This document shows, piece by piece, positions 1 to 9,068 of a stretch of DNA of 48,767 nt. The position numbers and the translations under genes are program-made. This stretch comes from Hydrogenophilaceae bacterium (GTDB taxonomy: Bacteria > Pseudomonadota > Gammaproteobacteria > Burkholderiales > Thiobacillaceae). How positions within the stretch are numbered: the first letter of the stretch is position 1; each line of letters starts with the position of its first letter. Below the pieces are notes generated by a model. The model was not told where the DNA came from. It searched no databases and saw only the letters and a list, made by a program, of their open reading frames with translations. The DNA is taken from assembly GCA_013389025.1 (NCBI GenBank), contig JACAED010000100.1, positions 1 to 48,767 of the forward strand, written 5' to 3'.

Positions 1-20
1 ACCAGCGTATCTCACAATCC

Positions 21-69
21 TGCGCGTCAAGGGTGCGCTCCGCCGGGCTGCGCCCGCCCTTGACCCGCA
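21..69. other. GC-rich imperfect inverted repeat (hairpin)
   Basis: Arms of 13 bases with one mismatch face each other. The core GTCAAGGG at 26-33 pairs with CCCTTGAC at 57-64, flanked by TGCG at 21-24 and CGCA at 66-69. It lies just downstream of the minus-strand TPR gene. It could end that transcript, but there is no T-tract on the minus strand, so it may equally be a dispersed repeat cut by the window edge. Confidence 0.35.
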
Positions 70-114
70 GCCACGGGACGCCCATTACCCACTCGTTTTT
101 CAAATGAGGCAAAA

Positions 115-927
115 TTATGGACAAAATCTGCAATAAGGATTGGTCTTCCTTTCCTGTTGGTGGCCCGGAGGAGTGCTTGTAGTCTGAGGCAGGCTTGGAA
201 CGGAAGGGACAGAATTCGGGGACACTTCCGCAGCAATAGCCCCGGGATTCACTTCTTCCTTGGGAATTGGCTTGGTTTCAACAGGAACTGGTTGAGCCGT
301 AAAAACCTTTTTACCCCCCAGCCGCTTGTAACGCTTGAGCAATTGCCTTGCTTCCGGGTTGTGGGCCAGCCCTTGCTCCAGAATTTGCAATGCCATGTCC
401 TTTTTTTTGTTTTGCTCGTAATAGTCGCTCAACTGTCCATACGGCTGAGGATAATCAGGCTTGAGTGCAATTGCCTTGCTGAATTCCCCGACTGCCGCTC
501 CATGATTTTTCTGCATCATCAGTACAGTACCCTTGTTTGTGTGTATCTCGGGCAAAAGGACAAATTCCGCGTCTGCGCCATTGAGTACATAATCGAATTC
601 CTTGATGGCCTGTCCTAGATTGGCCCCCTTTTCTTCCCTGTTCTTCGCGCCATACGCACGATTGAGATGCATCAGCCCAAAGCAGTAATGATGCATGTTC
701 CAGAAGTTTCTCCCGTAAATCGAAATGAATTGTTTGGTTTCATCATCGTGTCCGGTTGGAGCCTGCTCGCGCCCGTAATGTTTGCTGATCACCGCAGTCT
801 TGATGCAGTATGGCGGCAACAGGCGAAGCTCCTTTTCAGTTGGAATGATGTAGCCACTGGCAGGACTTGCAAGGCTTGCCATCAGGACGCCAGCAAGACA
901 TGACAGATTGAAAGAAACGGTTTTCAA
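115..927 (-). CDS. TPR-repeat secreted protein
   Basis: This is a 270-residue protein with a Sec-type signal peptide (about residues 1-25, hydrophobic core then ASPASG). Residues about 105-195 form two to three tetratricopeptide-like helices, with segments such as AVGEFSKAIALKPDYPQPYG. The C-terminal 60 residues are Pro/Thr/Ser-rich and end in CRFCP, which is not a PEP-CTERM anchor. TPR proteins often accompany exosortase polysaccharide loci, where they probably scaffold periplasmic or outer-membrane assembly. That role is inferred from context. The start is a TTG preceded by AGGGGG; no upstream ATG suits the signal peptide. It is the last gene of the minus-strand cluster and lies 40 bases after the glycosyltransferase. 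Specific function unknown. Confidence 0.75.
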   Translation of the reverse strand: MKTVSFNLSCLAGVLMASLASPASGYIIPTEKELRLLPPYCIKTAVISKHYGREQAPTGHDDETKQFISIYGRNFWNMHHYCFGLMHLNRAYGAKNREEKGANLGQAIKEFDYVLNGADAEFVLLPEIHTNKGTVLMMQKNHGAAVGEFSKAIALKPDYPQPYGQLSDYYEQNKKKDMALQILEQGLAHNPEARQLLKRYKRLGGKKVFTAQPVPVETKPIPKEEVNPGAIAAEVSPNSVPSVPSLPQTTSTPPGHQQERKTNPYCRFCP

Positions 928-967
928 TCTCGATACCCCCTGAATGACTCTGACATAGGAATTTCCT

Positions 968-2116
968 TCAGCATTTCAGCACCGAATGGGTGTTGCTGGC
1001 CACCGCCTCCCAACCAAATGATTCTCTGGCACGACTCAAGCCAGCGTCGCCCAGGCGCTGGTTAAATGATTTGTCTTTCAGCAGGCTGAGCAGCGCATTT
1101 CGAATTTCTATAGTTGACTTGCCATCTACCCGCAATCCCGTCACGCCATCCTCAACTGCCGCACCAGTCCCTCCAGCCAGTCCCGCCACAACTGCCTTGC
1201 CGCATGCCGCCGCCTCCAGAAAAACCATGCCAAATCCCTCTGTGTCTCCATTGATTTCGCGATTGGGCATGGCAAAAACATCACAGGCGTTGTACCAGCC
1301 AGGCAATTCATCATCAGAAACAGCACCCAGGAAATGAACCCGGTCAGCCACATCCTGTTCCCTTGCCAAGGCAACAAGCTGATCCATGGCTTCACCCTTG
1401 CCGGCAATGGCGTAATGTACATCCAGATCGTATTCTCTCAAGGACGGCAATACCCGAATCACCTGATCAAAGCCCTTGCGCAGGTTGAGCCTGCCTACGG
1501 AAAAGATCAGCTTCTGTTCACTCGTGATCCCTATCGATTCACGTAGACCCTTGTTCACGTTATCAGGACGGAAACGAGCCAGATTCACTCCCGGAAAGAT
1601 GATCACGATTCGTTCCGGATTGACCCCCAATTTGACCAGTTCAGTTTTGGTAAATTCGCTGTTGGCTATGACCATGTTTGCGTGACGATACAAGAATTGC
1701 ATCGGATACAATCTCTTGGTGTTTCGCCAGGTGGTGATCTCTTCGCCATGCGCATAAATGAAAAGACACTTCCCGAACAGTCTCGAAATCACCCATCCTA
1801 CAAGCCCCTCGGGCAACACCTTCCCGGCATGGACTGCCCTGAATTTGATCCTCGATGCAACGCCAAGGCATTTCACCAGCAGATTCCAGTAAATTGGCAG
1901 GGAATAGGGTCTCAGCCAGGTGCTGTGTCTCAACTCAACACGATGGATGGTGTTGGGGTGGCTTTGGTCAATATCACTTGAACCCGTAGTCTGTCCCGTG
2001 ACAATATGGATCTCCTTGCCACCCAGACGGCTGTATACCTCGTCGAACCACACAGCCGTGCCACCACGTATGGGCGAGAAAATATCCGTAATGACCATGA
2101 GTCCCGTTTTTACCAT
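968..2116 (-). CDS. Glycosyltransferase family 4 (GT-B fold)
   Basis: The protein has 382 residues, usual for a GT4 enzyme. The N-terminal half opens with a beta-strand followed by a Gly-rich turn (FSPIRGGTAVW). The C-terminal donor-binding half holds FSVGRLNLRKGFDQ and the E-x7-E region around GFGMVFLEAAACGKAVV. GT4 enzymes transfer a nucleotide-activated sugar with retention of configuration, normally at the cytoplasmic face of the membrane during polysaccharide assembly. Sugar and acceptor cannot be read from sequence. The start lies 2 bases after the sulfotransferase stop; an internal ATG at residue 7 is an alternative. Base composition is visibly less GC-rich than the core exosortase genes. 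Confidence 0.88.
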   Translation of the reverse strand: MVKTGLMVITDIFSPIRGGTAVWFDEVYSRLGGKEIHIVTGQTTGSSDIDQSHPNTIHRVELRHSTWLRPYSLPIYWNLLVKCLGVASRIKFRAVHAGKVLPEGLVGWVISRLFGKCLFIYAHGEEITTWRNTKRLYPMQFLYRHANMVIANSEFTKTELVKLGVNPERIVIIFPGVNLARFRPDNVNKGLRESIGITSEQKLIFSVGRLNLRKGFDQVIRVLPSLREYDLDVHYAIAGKGEAMDQLVALAREQDVADRVHFLGAVSDDELPGWYNACDVFAMPNREINGDTEGFGMVFLEAAACGKAVVAGLAGGTGAAVEDGVTGLRVDGKSTIEIRNALLSLLKDKSFNQRLGDAGLSRARESFGWEAVASNTHSVLKC

Positions 2117-2118
2117 GA

Positions 2119-3189
2119 TCAGCGGCCCGAAAAAGCAGCAAGGAACTTCTCGACTTCATGCTCACACCGCGATTCAATTTCTGCAAACCAGTCATCCGTG
2201 GCATATTCCTGCCAGCGATTCTTGAGTTTGCCTTGATTAAGGGCAGCCAGTTCAACCAGATTGACGTCACGGATATCGAGCTCTTTCAGCAAATGCGTCA
2301 TGACTGTGTCAAAGTCAGTCACCAGCTCTTCGTAGCCAATTGATATATCGCTTAAGGATTTGCCAAACATATAGGAAAGGCGCCAGAGAAGATAATGAAT
2401 CTCATAAGGATGACGTCCTGCCGGTTCAAGGAACGGGAAAACATGACGCAAGTCCCGTGCCCATTCAAGGGTATAAAAATCATTATCACCCGATAGCTGT
2501 CCTGCCTTGTAGCTCGCATCCAGCTTTATGACACCAGCCTTGCCAATAATTGACATCCATTGCTCGCGCGGATCACGATAGAGATGGACTATCTTTGCTT
2601 CGGGGTAGTTTGCCTTGAGCCATTGCAAGCGAAAATCCACCCTGTTGAACTGCAGTACTGGCCGCCCCATGGCTCTGCCTATCAATGCATCGATGTAATC
2701 CTTGAGCCTGGGATCATGATGCGTCGCGTCCATATATAGATATCGAAATGGCCAGTTCAGGTCAAAAATGCCCTCAAGATCCTGCATGCCCTGATATTCG
2801 CGCCGGTAGTCCTTCACCCCAAGATGGGTGCTGTCGACTTTCAGTGCGCCCTCTTCAAGAAACCATCTGCGCTCGTTCAAGGGTTCGTAATAGCAGGTAA
2901 TGCCATCGATATTTCTGAACAATTGCCACAGGAACGTGGACCCGGAACGGAAACGCGCAGTAATGAAAATCGGAGATGGGCTCCTTCTCTCCGCTCTTCC
3001 CATCTTTTGCCGCCGATACGGAATGGGCAGTTCGTGTGGCTGGACACCCTTCAGAGAAGGCAGGTGGGGCTGCGTAAACAGATCTCGCTCATGCTCGTAA
3101 AGCCTGTCCCTGAAAACGGGGGAATCAAGAAGTTTGATCATGAACCGATAAAATAAGGCCTTGAAGAGATTCATCTTGGATCTCATCAT
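2119..3189 (-). CDS. Sulfotransferase family protein
   Basis: This 356-residue protein has a PAPS 5'-phosphosulfate loop at residues about 77-90 (ITARFRSGSTFLWQLF). A second conserved region follows, KIVHLYRDPREQWMSI, which matches the 3'-phosphate-binding R-D-P-R segment of the family. Such enzymes move sulfate from PAPS to a hydroxyl or amine of a carbohydrate or small molecule. In this cluster the likely target is the exopolysaccharide, which would make it acidic; that is inference. The start is uncertain: the ATG pair at 3189/3186 has no clear ribosome-binding site, and an ATG at 3174 is possible. It diverges from the asparagine-synthetase-like gene across a short AT-rich gap that probably holds both promoters. 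Confidence 0.85.
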   Translation of the reverse strand: MMRSKMNLFKALFYRFMIKLLDSPVFRDRLYEHERDLFTQPHLPSLKGVQPHELPIPYRRQKMGRAERRSPSPIFITARFRSGSTFLWQLFRNIDGITCYYEPLNERRWFLEEGALKVDSTHLGVKDYRREYQGMQDLEGIFDLNWPFRYLYMDATHHDPRLKDYIDALIGRAMGRPVLQFNRVDFRLQWLKANYPEAKIVHLYRDPREQWMSIIGKAGVIKLDASYKAGQLSGDNDFYTLEWARDLRHVFPFLEPAGRHPYEIHYLLWRLSYMFGKSLSDISIGYEELVTDFDTVMTHLLKELDIRDVNLVELAALNQGKLKNRWQEYATDDWFAEIESRCEHEVEKFLAAFSGR

Positions 3190-3315
3190 TGATTTAAATG
3201 AATTATAACTCCATGGTAGAACGCTTATCCGGCCAGCCCGAGAAAACGCTTCTGACAGGCAACATCGAACGGATTAACATCCTCAAATAAACCAGCAATG
3301 CAAGGGAGACACAAC

Positions 3316-5148
3316 ATGTCAGGATTTTTCGGGTGGACTGGCTTGCCATCGCAACCTGATCAATCGCACGACTGGCTATTGCGCATGGCGCACGCCGCGA
3401 GATTCAATGACATAAAATCTTCCGTAGTAAAAGACAATCTTGCCCTTTCAGTTTCCGGTGGCGTTTACCCTGTAACCCATTTTGCAAATGATGAAATATG
3501 CACAGTTTTGATGGGCCGTCCGCGCTGGCTGGATTCAGGATTGGCTGCCAGGGCGAAAGAGGCCAGTGACGCGTCCGCATTGGCCATGGGCTGCATGCAG
3601 TTCGATACTTCTATACTGGACCGAATGGCTGGAAGCTTCAGCTTTGTGGTCATGCAGCATGGTAAAACTGTTGCGGCCATTGACCGTTGCGGCATTCACT
3701 CCCTGTGCTATGCCCACGTCGACGGCGGGCTGGTTTTCTCAACTCATGCCGAAGCCATTGCCGCCCATCCTTTGGTACAGGGCAATATCGATCACCAGGC
3801 ACTTTACAATTATTTCCACTTCCATGTCATTCCATCGCCGGGTACCTTGTTCAGGGAAATCCGCAGGTTGCAGCCAGCCCAGTCAATAACCCTCAAGGAT
3901 AAACATCTCGGTTCATCTTTCTATCATCGGCATCAGTACAGCCCCGTAATTACCGGCAGATTTAACGATAAAAAGCAAAAACTTCACTCCTTGCTGGAAC
4001 AAGCGGTTGCAAGGCAACTTCACGGGCAAAAAGCCGCCGCATTCCTTTCTGGCGGACTGGACAGTTCAACCGTCTCGGGCTATTTAAGCAAATTGCAGGC
4101 CGGTGTAACCGATACCTTTTCAATCGGTTTTGCCCATCAGGATTTCGACGAAATGGAATATGTCCATATCGCGGCCCGGCAATTCAACCTGAATTCTCAT
4201 GAGTATTACCTTCAACCGCAGGACATCGTCGACGCCATTCCGATCATTGCCGGTGCTTACGACGAGCCTTTTGCGAACAACTCGGCAGTTCCCACCTACT
4301 TCTGCGCCAGGAAAGCGCAAGAAGATGGATTCGATCTCATGTTTGCCGGGGACGGGGGTGATGAAATATTTGGCGGAAATGCGCGATACGCCAAACAGAT
4401 GCTCTTCGAACATTATCACCTGGCACCTGCCTGGTTGCGGAAAGCGCTGATTGAACCAGTTGCTTTTGCCACGCCGTTTTCAAAACACCTGTCACCCCTG
4501 CGAAAACTGCAAAGCTATATTGTGCAGGCCAACGTACCGTTGCCGGATCGGCTTGAAACCTACAACTTGCTGAACAGACAATCCCTGTCGGAAATGTTCG
4601 AACCGGAATTTCTGTCTGTTGTGGATACTGGGGCACCGATAGCCGCATTGCGCGAATGCTACTTTGACACCAACAGCGAACATCCTGTCAATCGCATGCT
4701 CAATCTGGACATGAAATTTACACTGGCGGACAACGACCTGAGGAAGGTGGTCTGCATGGCAGAAGCGGCAGGGGTGGAAGTTGCCTTCCCCATGCTGGAT
4801 GACGATGTGGTGTCTTTTTCCTGCGGCTTGCCACCTTCAGACAAGGTACGCGGCCAGACCCTGAGATGGTTTTACAAGAAAGCCATGCACGGGTTTCTGC
4901 CGCAAGCCATCATCAATAAAAGCAAGCATGGCTTCGGATTGCCTTTTGGACCATGGGCCCTGTCCCACAAACCGTTAAAGGAACTTGTCCATACCCGATT
5001 GGATGAGCTTGCAAAGCGCCAGTGGATACGCTCCGACTACATACAAACATTGAAAAGGCTGCACGCCGAAGTGCATCCTGTCTATTACGGAACAATGATC
5101 TGGATTCTTGTCATGCTGGAAGAGTGGTTGCAGACGCGAAAGCTGTAA
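3316..5148 (+). CDS. Asparagine-synthetase-like protein with degenerate glutaminase domain
   Basis: The protein has 610 residues, the layout and length of a class-II glutamine amidotransferase fused to an asparagine synthetase domain. The C-terminal half keeps the ATP-pyrophosphatase loop LSGGLDSST (about residue 245) and the later FAGDGGDEIFGG motif. The N-terminus reads MSGFFGW where functional enzymes read MCGI.G, so the nucleophilic Cys is Ser. The RGPD, GHRRL and NGEIYN motifs present in its paralogue at 10282-12201 are also gone. It should therefore not hydrolyse glutamine and may use free ammonia or another nucleophile. I chose ATG 3316 over ATG 3298 because AAGGGAG lies 8 bases upstream. 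It is the only plus-strand gene in the polysaccharide cluster. Confidence 0.85.
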   Translation: MSGFFGWTGLPSQPDQSHDWLLRMAHAARFNDIKSSVVKDNLALSVSGGVYPVTHFANDEICTVLMGRPRWLDSGLAARAKEASDASALAMGCMQFDTSILDRMAGSFSFVVMQHGKTVAAIDRCGIHSLCYAHVDGGLVFSTHAEAIAAHPLVQGNIDHQALYNYFHFHVIPSPGTLFREIRRLQPAQSITLKDKHLGSSFYHRHQYSPVITGRFNDKKQKLHSLLEQAVARQLHGQKAAAFLSGGLDSSTVSGYLSKLQAGVTDTFSIGFAHQDFDEMEYVHIAARQFNLNSHEYYLQPQDIVDAIPIIAGAYDEPFANNSAVPTYFCARKAQEDGFDLMFAGDGGDEIFGGNARYAKQMLFEHYHLAPAWLRKALIEPVAFATPFSKHLSPLRKLQSYIVQANVPLPDRLETYNLLNRQSLSEMFEPEFLSVVDTGAPIAALRECYFDTNSEHPVNRMLNLDMKFTLADNDLRKVVCMAEAAGVEVAFPMLDDDVVSFSCGLPPSDKVRGQTLRWFYKKAMHGFLPQAIINKSKHGFGLPFGPWALSHKPLKELVHTRLDELAKRQWIRSDYIQTLKRLHAEVHPVYYGTMIWILVMLEEWLQTRKL

Positions 5149-5202
5149 TTCTCGAATCAGCCATTACCGGGAAAGCCAGAGAAAGCCAGCACTTCATCGA
5201 TC

Positions 5203-6498
5203 TTAACGGTTCAAGGAATGGGACAGAGATTCCCCCAGAATCTGACGACCACTAGCCGATGCCAGCTGGCCAGATCTGATTGCGACATCAAAAGCGACCA
5301 AAACCATGACAATCAAGTGGTAATAGAGGTCGAAATATGCAAGACCAAGGAAGGCTCCCCCTGCGGCATAACCGATCATGCTGACTTGTACCATGCCTGC
5401 CAAATCTGCTGCCCATTTAAGATCCGGATCCCGTTTGCCGGCGCGAATGATTCTGCCTGCCCTCAACCAAGCCAGCAATCCGACGGAAACCCACAGGATA
5501 AGGCCTATCCATCCATGCTCTCCCAGAACCTCGAAATAGATACTGTGCGCGTCATGAACATCCAGCGGATCCGGCGCGTACTGACTGAACACAGCCGGCA
5601 GGAACATTTCAAACCCGCCACCGGTTATGCGCTCCATGGCTACATTGAAGGCTACATGCCAGGCATTGATCCTGCCCATGGCCGAGCCGTCTTCCTGATA
5701 GTTTTGAATGGTATTCATGCGCTCGTACCATTCCGCCGGCATGACCATCGCAATCAGCATGACGGCAATCAAGGCGTAGATACCGGTAATGAGCTTGTTT
5801 CGGCTTTTAAGCCACAAGTAACCGCCCATCGCCAAAATGCTCAACAGAGCTCCTCGCGACTGAGAGCCGATTGCTGATACGGCACATAACACCATGGCAG
5901 CCGCAAGTGCATAACGTATCCAGCGTCGTGTTTCCTGCAAATGCAGATAGCGTATCAATGGAATGATCATGATCAGCGCCAAGGCAATCTCGTTGTTGCC
6001 GGCTATGAAGGTTCCATCAGGACCCCATACACGATAGGAACCGCCAGTGGCGATGGTAAAGATGCCACCCTTGACACCGTAGTAGCCAATAGACAGGGTA
6101 ATGACCCACACAAAGCCATTCAGGCGTTTTGCGTTGGTAATCAACATCAGTGTCAGCAGCGTCATCAACTGAATCTTCCAGACTTTGTCCCATTGCGCCC
6201 AGGCCAGATCTGGAAAAAATGAGAAAACTGTCGTGATGACCATCCATAGATTGAACAGGACAAGTATGGCTATCTCAGGTGTCCATGCGATGCGCTTGGT
6301 TTCCCTGGAGAGGAAATAGGCCAGGATGGTGACAATGGCAGTGATTTGCGCAAAGGGAAAGTCGTAGGCAAAACCCCATGCCTGCTTATGGGGATTCATG
6401 TATGAGAGCCATGACCACAAGTAAATGCCGTAATGAGGGTGCCGTAAAACCACCAGTAGGACACCGAACACAATGACTGTTATGGCAATATCTCTCAT
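5203..6498 (-). CDS. O-antigen ligase-like membrane protein, exosortase A system-associated
   Basis: This 431-residue, very hydrophobic protein has about ten membrane segments and a large periplasmic loop around residues 255-320. It resembles the exosortase-associated putative O-glycosylation ligase family (TIGR03097, recalled from memory), including the opening segment with HPHYGIYLWSWLSYMNPHKQ and the GSQSRGALL motif typical of WaaL/Wzy enzymes. It would join or polymerise lipid-linked glycans at the periplasmic face, possibly onto exosorted proteins; the acceptor is not known. It ends convergently with the asparagine-synthetase-like gene 54 bases away. It follows the CapK-like gene after 11 bases, suggesting cotranscription. 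Confidence 0.88.
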   Translation of the reverse strand: MRDIAITVIVFGVLLVVLRHPHYGIYLWSWLSYMNPHKQAWGFAYDFPFAQITAIVTILAYFLSRETKRIAWTPEIAILVLFNLWMVITTVFSFFPDLAWAQWDKVWKIQLMTLLTLMLITNAKRLNGFVWVITLSIGYYGVKGGIFTIATGGSYRVWGPDGTFIAGNNEIALALIMIIPLIRYLHLQETRRWIRYALAAAMVLCAVSAIGSQSRGALLSILAMGGYLWLKSRNKLITGIYALIAVMLIAMVMPAEWYERMNTIQNYQEDGSAMGRINAWHVAFNVAMERITGGGFEMFLPAVFSQYAPDPLDVHDAHSIYFEVLGEHGWIGLILWVSVGLLAWLRAGRIIRAGKRDPDLKWAADLAGMVQVSMIGYAAGGAFLGLAYFDLYYHLIVMVLVAFDVAIRSGQLASASGRQILGESLSHSLNR

Positions 6499-6509
6499 TG
6501 ATTAAGGTC

Positions 6510-7916
6510 TCAAAACGCACTGCTGGCAGGATATTGTCCGCTGGCTTGGCGCAACTCCCCATCCAGGTCGACGTGGCTGACTACGTAACGGTATTTTCCA
6601 GAAGCTTCTGCAGGAATAACATCGACTAGCCGCAGGTCCACCCGCAGATTCTCTCCCATGCGCGCGCGCAGGCCATCGATGACTTTCTGGCGGGCAAGGT
6701 CGTTCCAGCGCGAATCGGGCACCACCTGCACTTCTAGGTCCAGCGGCGTGTGCTGGATGCACTTGAACCGTGCCACGCCCTCGGTCGCTCGCAGCACGTA
6801 GATCAGCGACAGGGCGTGCATCAACGTGCCGTCCTCGCGCACCACGAAATCAGTCTGCCGCCCGAGCACTTCGTCCAGCACATGCAAGCCGCGCCCGCCA
6901 CGGTCGGGCATGGTGCCCACGCGCGCCTGGTCGCCGGTGCGGTAACGAATGAAAGGTTGTGCTGCCGTCGCCAGGTTGGTGATGACGACCTCGCCGGCCT
7001 CGCCGGGGCCCACGGGCTTGCCCTCGCCGTCCAGCATTTCGATGATGACGGTTTCGCTCATCTGCAGAAGTTGGCCACCTGGTGCCTGATGCGCGAGGTA
7101 GCCGCCGTCGCGGCAACCGTATTCCACGGCGACCGGCACGCCGAACACCCGTTCGATCAGCTCGCGCTGGTGCGGATACAAGGGCTCGCCGGTGGCGAAC
7201 ACCACCTTCAGCCCGGGCTGGGTAAAGCGGTACCTGCGTGCTTCCGCATGGGCTGCCAGCAGGGCCAGCGATGACGCATAGCCGAAGATGCAGGCGGGCC
7301 GCCACGCGCCGATGAATCGGCAGTAATCATCCATGCGCGCAGGTGACATTTCGAAGGCATTGAGCAGATGCTGATTAAGCAGCGTATCGCGCAACTTCTT
7401 GATGCGGTCAGTCTTGTTGAGCTCGACCGGCGCGCCCCAGAGGTACAACTCCCTCTCACCCGGCTCGACGCCCCACCAGCGGTGCGCCCGCATGCGGTTG
7501 GCCGCATCGGCCGCCTGACGCTCACGCCCAAAATAAAAGATCAGCGGCTCGCCTGAAGACCCACCAGTGGTGTACTTGTAAACACCACCCGGTGCTTCAT
7601 GCCAGACGAGCGTGTCGACATTTTCTCGCGCATCGCGTTTATCCATCAGTGGTAGGCGACGCAGGTCCGCAAGTGTCACAGCCTGACTGCGTACCATTTC
7701 CTCCATGCCGGCTTCGCGGATGCGTTGAGCATGCCAAGGGCTGTGCTCGAGTGCGGTGGCCAGTAAAGCGTTCAGCCGCTTTTCTTGTAGCGCCTCGATT
7801 TCGCCGCGCGACAGCCACTGTGACTTTTCCAGGTCGTGCCAGAGGGCAAAGGTGGGGCGCTTGAGCAACCTCTCGTGGAGCGGAAGAAAGACAGACTGAA
7901 CAAGCGTCGAGTACAT
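6510..7916 (-). CDS. CapK/PaaK-like adenylate-forming enzyme
   Basis: The protein has 468 residues and belongs to the phenylacetate-CoA-ligase-like branch of AMP-forming enzymes. The ATP-binding P-loop reads YTTGGSSGEPL (about residue 116) and a later motif reads FATGEPLYP. The YRTGD adenylate motif sits near residue 325, with a C-terminal ligase-type domain after it. CapK-type homologues occur in capsule and exopolysaccharide loci and are thought to activate an acyl or amino-acyl group for polysaccharide modification. The substrate here is unknown. Its base composition is markedly GC-rich: I counted 39 of 60 bases at 6841-6900 and 43 of 60 at 7081-7140, against about half in flanking genes. 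This suggests a separate origin. Confidence 0.82.
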   Translation of the reverse strand: MYSTLVQSVFLPLHERLLKRPTFALWHDLEKSQWLSRGEIEALQEKRLNALLATALEHSPWHAQRIREAGMEEMVRSQAVTLADLRRLPLMDKRDARENVDTLVWHEAPGGVYKYTTGGSSGEPLIFYFGRERQAADAANRMRAHRWWGVEPGERELYLWGAPVELNKTDRIKKLRDTLLNQHLLNAFEMSPARMDDYCRFIGAWRPACIFGYASSLALLAAHAEARRYRFTQPGLKVVFATGEPLYPHQRELIERVFGVPVAVEYGCRDGGYLAHQAPGGQLLQMSETVIIEMLDGEGKPVGPGEAGEVVITNLATAAQPFIRYRTGDQARVGTMPDRGGRGLHVLDEVLGRQTDFVVREDGTLMHALSLIYVLRATEGVARFKCIQHTPLDLEVQVVPDSRWNDLARQKVIDGLRARMGENLRVDLRLVDVIPAEASGKYRYVVSHVDLDGELRQASGQYPASSAF

Positions 7917-7938
7917 ACGTAATCGCTTCGTCGAGACG

Positions 7939-9066
7939 CTACAGTGGTAATCCGCGGTCAGCCAAGCGTGGCTTCAATTCACGGTATACCTGCAGATACT
8001 TTGATGCCGATCTCTCCACGCCAAAATTTTCCATCACATGCGCCCGCGCCGTCTCACCCAAGGTTCGCCTCAGATTCTCATCGTTCGCAAGGCGCGTGAT
8101 TGCACTCACCAACGCGGCACGGTCCCCTGGTTGAACAAACAACGCATGCTCCTTGTCCGTCAGGACGGATGGAATTCCCCCGACTGGGGTCACCACCGCA
8201 GGCAACCCTACAGCAAGCGCCTCCAACATCGATATCGGTACCCCCTCCGCGTACGAGGGCAGGGCAAAAATATCGGCGGAACGTAGCCATCTGAATTTTT
8301 CGATACCAGTTGCCGGCCCCGCCAGGAGAACCCTTTCTTCAAGGCTCTCTTGTTCCAGGAACCGCTTGACCTTTTCTGTCATGCCTGGCTCTTCTTCTCC
8401 ACCCACCAACACGATGCGCACGTACGGAGGAAGATCCCTCGCGCTGCTTATCAGATCCATTACACCTTTTCGGTGGCACAGATTACCAAGGAACAGGACC
8501 GTAATGACGGATGAATCTTTTTTTACATCAATCAATGGCGCTTGAGAAACGCCATTTTCGATTACCGCAAACCGTGCCTTTGGAAACTGCTCCCGAAGCG
8601 CCCTCTCCCATTCCCCTGAGAGAACGATCACTCTCGACGCCCGGTTGGCGAGGAATCGCACGACCCGCTTCCCTGGCCACGACAGGCCATCGAAGAACTC
8701 GTCGAACTTGGCACCATGAATGTGGAGCGCTGCTGGCACGCCTCTAATGCGGGCCAACATCATATACAGCGAGTCAAGAAAGAAGCTGAGTCCGCTGCAG
8801 GTGTGAATATGGGCAATCGTCACCTTTGCCGGCTGCAAGACGTGCCACCATTCGCGCAGAAGCAAGAAACGCATTCTGATCGCCTCCCAGATGGTTCGCT
8901 GGTCTCGCGTTCGCTTCTTTGTGTCGAACAACACGAGATCGACGGCCTTCGAAAGGCTTGAGTGCGCCATATCGTCGATAACCGTAGCCATGCCGCCTAT
9001 TGCCGGGGGAAGTGGGCCCGCCATGACCACACGCATGCACTTATCGCCAACCATTCCGCTTGTCAT
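7939..9066 (-). CDS. Glycosyltransferase family 4
   Basis: A GT4 protein of about 375 residues. The N-terminal strand and loop read MRVVMAGPLPPAIGGMA. The C-terminal donor site includes VLFLGNLCHRKGVMDLI and the acidic stretch SYAEGVPISMLEALAVGLPA. It is expected to add one sugar to the growing exopolysaccharide repeat; specificity is not deducible. The ATG at 9066, two bases after the preceding stop and with GAGAG upstream, is preferred. A TTG at 9072 and ATGs at 9054 and 9036 are alternatives. It lies between the exosortase-associated glycosyltransferase 3 and the CapK-like gene. It is not one of the standard XrtA-set transferases I recognise, so it probably sets strain-specific structure. 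Confidence 0.85.
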   Translation of the reverse strand: MTSGMVGDKCMRVVMAGPLPPAIGGMATVIDDMAHSSLSKAVDLVLFDTKKRTRDQRTIWEAIRMRFLLLREWWHVLQPAKVTIAHIHTCSGLSFFLDSLYMMLARIRGVPAALHIHGAKFDEFFDGLSWPGKRVVRFLANRASRVIVLSGEWERALREQFPKARFAVIENGVSQAPLIDVKKDSSVITVLFLGNLCHRKGVMDLISSARDLPPYVRIVLVGGEEEPGMTEKVKRFLEQESLEERVLLAGPATGIEKFRWLRSADIFALPSYAEGVPISMLEALAVGLPAVVTPVGGIPSVLTDKEHALFVQPGDRAALVSAITRLANDENLRRTLGETARAHVMENFGVERSASKYLQVYRELKPRLADRGLPL

Positions 9067-9068
9067 CT

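Noticed and set aside
27-618. Small open frames at the left edge on both strands
   Set aside because: They overlap the TPR gene or the GC-rich hairpin and lack ribosome-binding sites and recognisable sequence.
3298-5148. Lasso-peptide biosynthetic cluster around the asparagine-synthetase-like gene
   Set aside because: The cyclase-like degeneration is suggestive, but no precursor peptide, transglutaminase-like leader protease or RRE protein lies nearby; all neighbours are polysaccharide genes.
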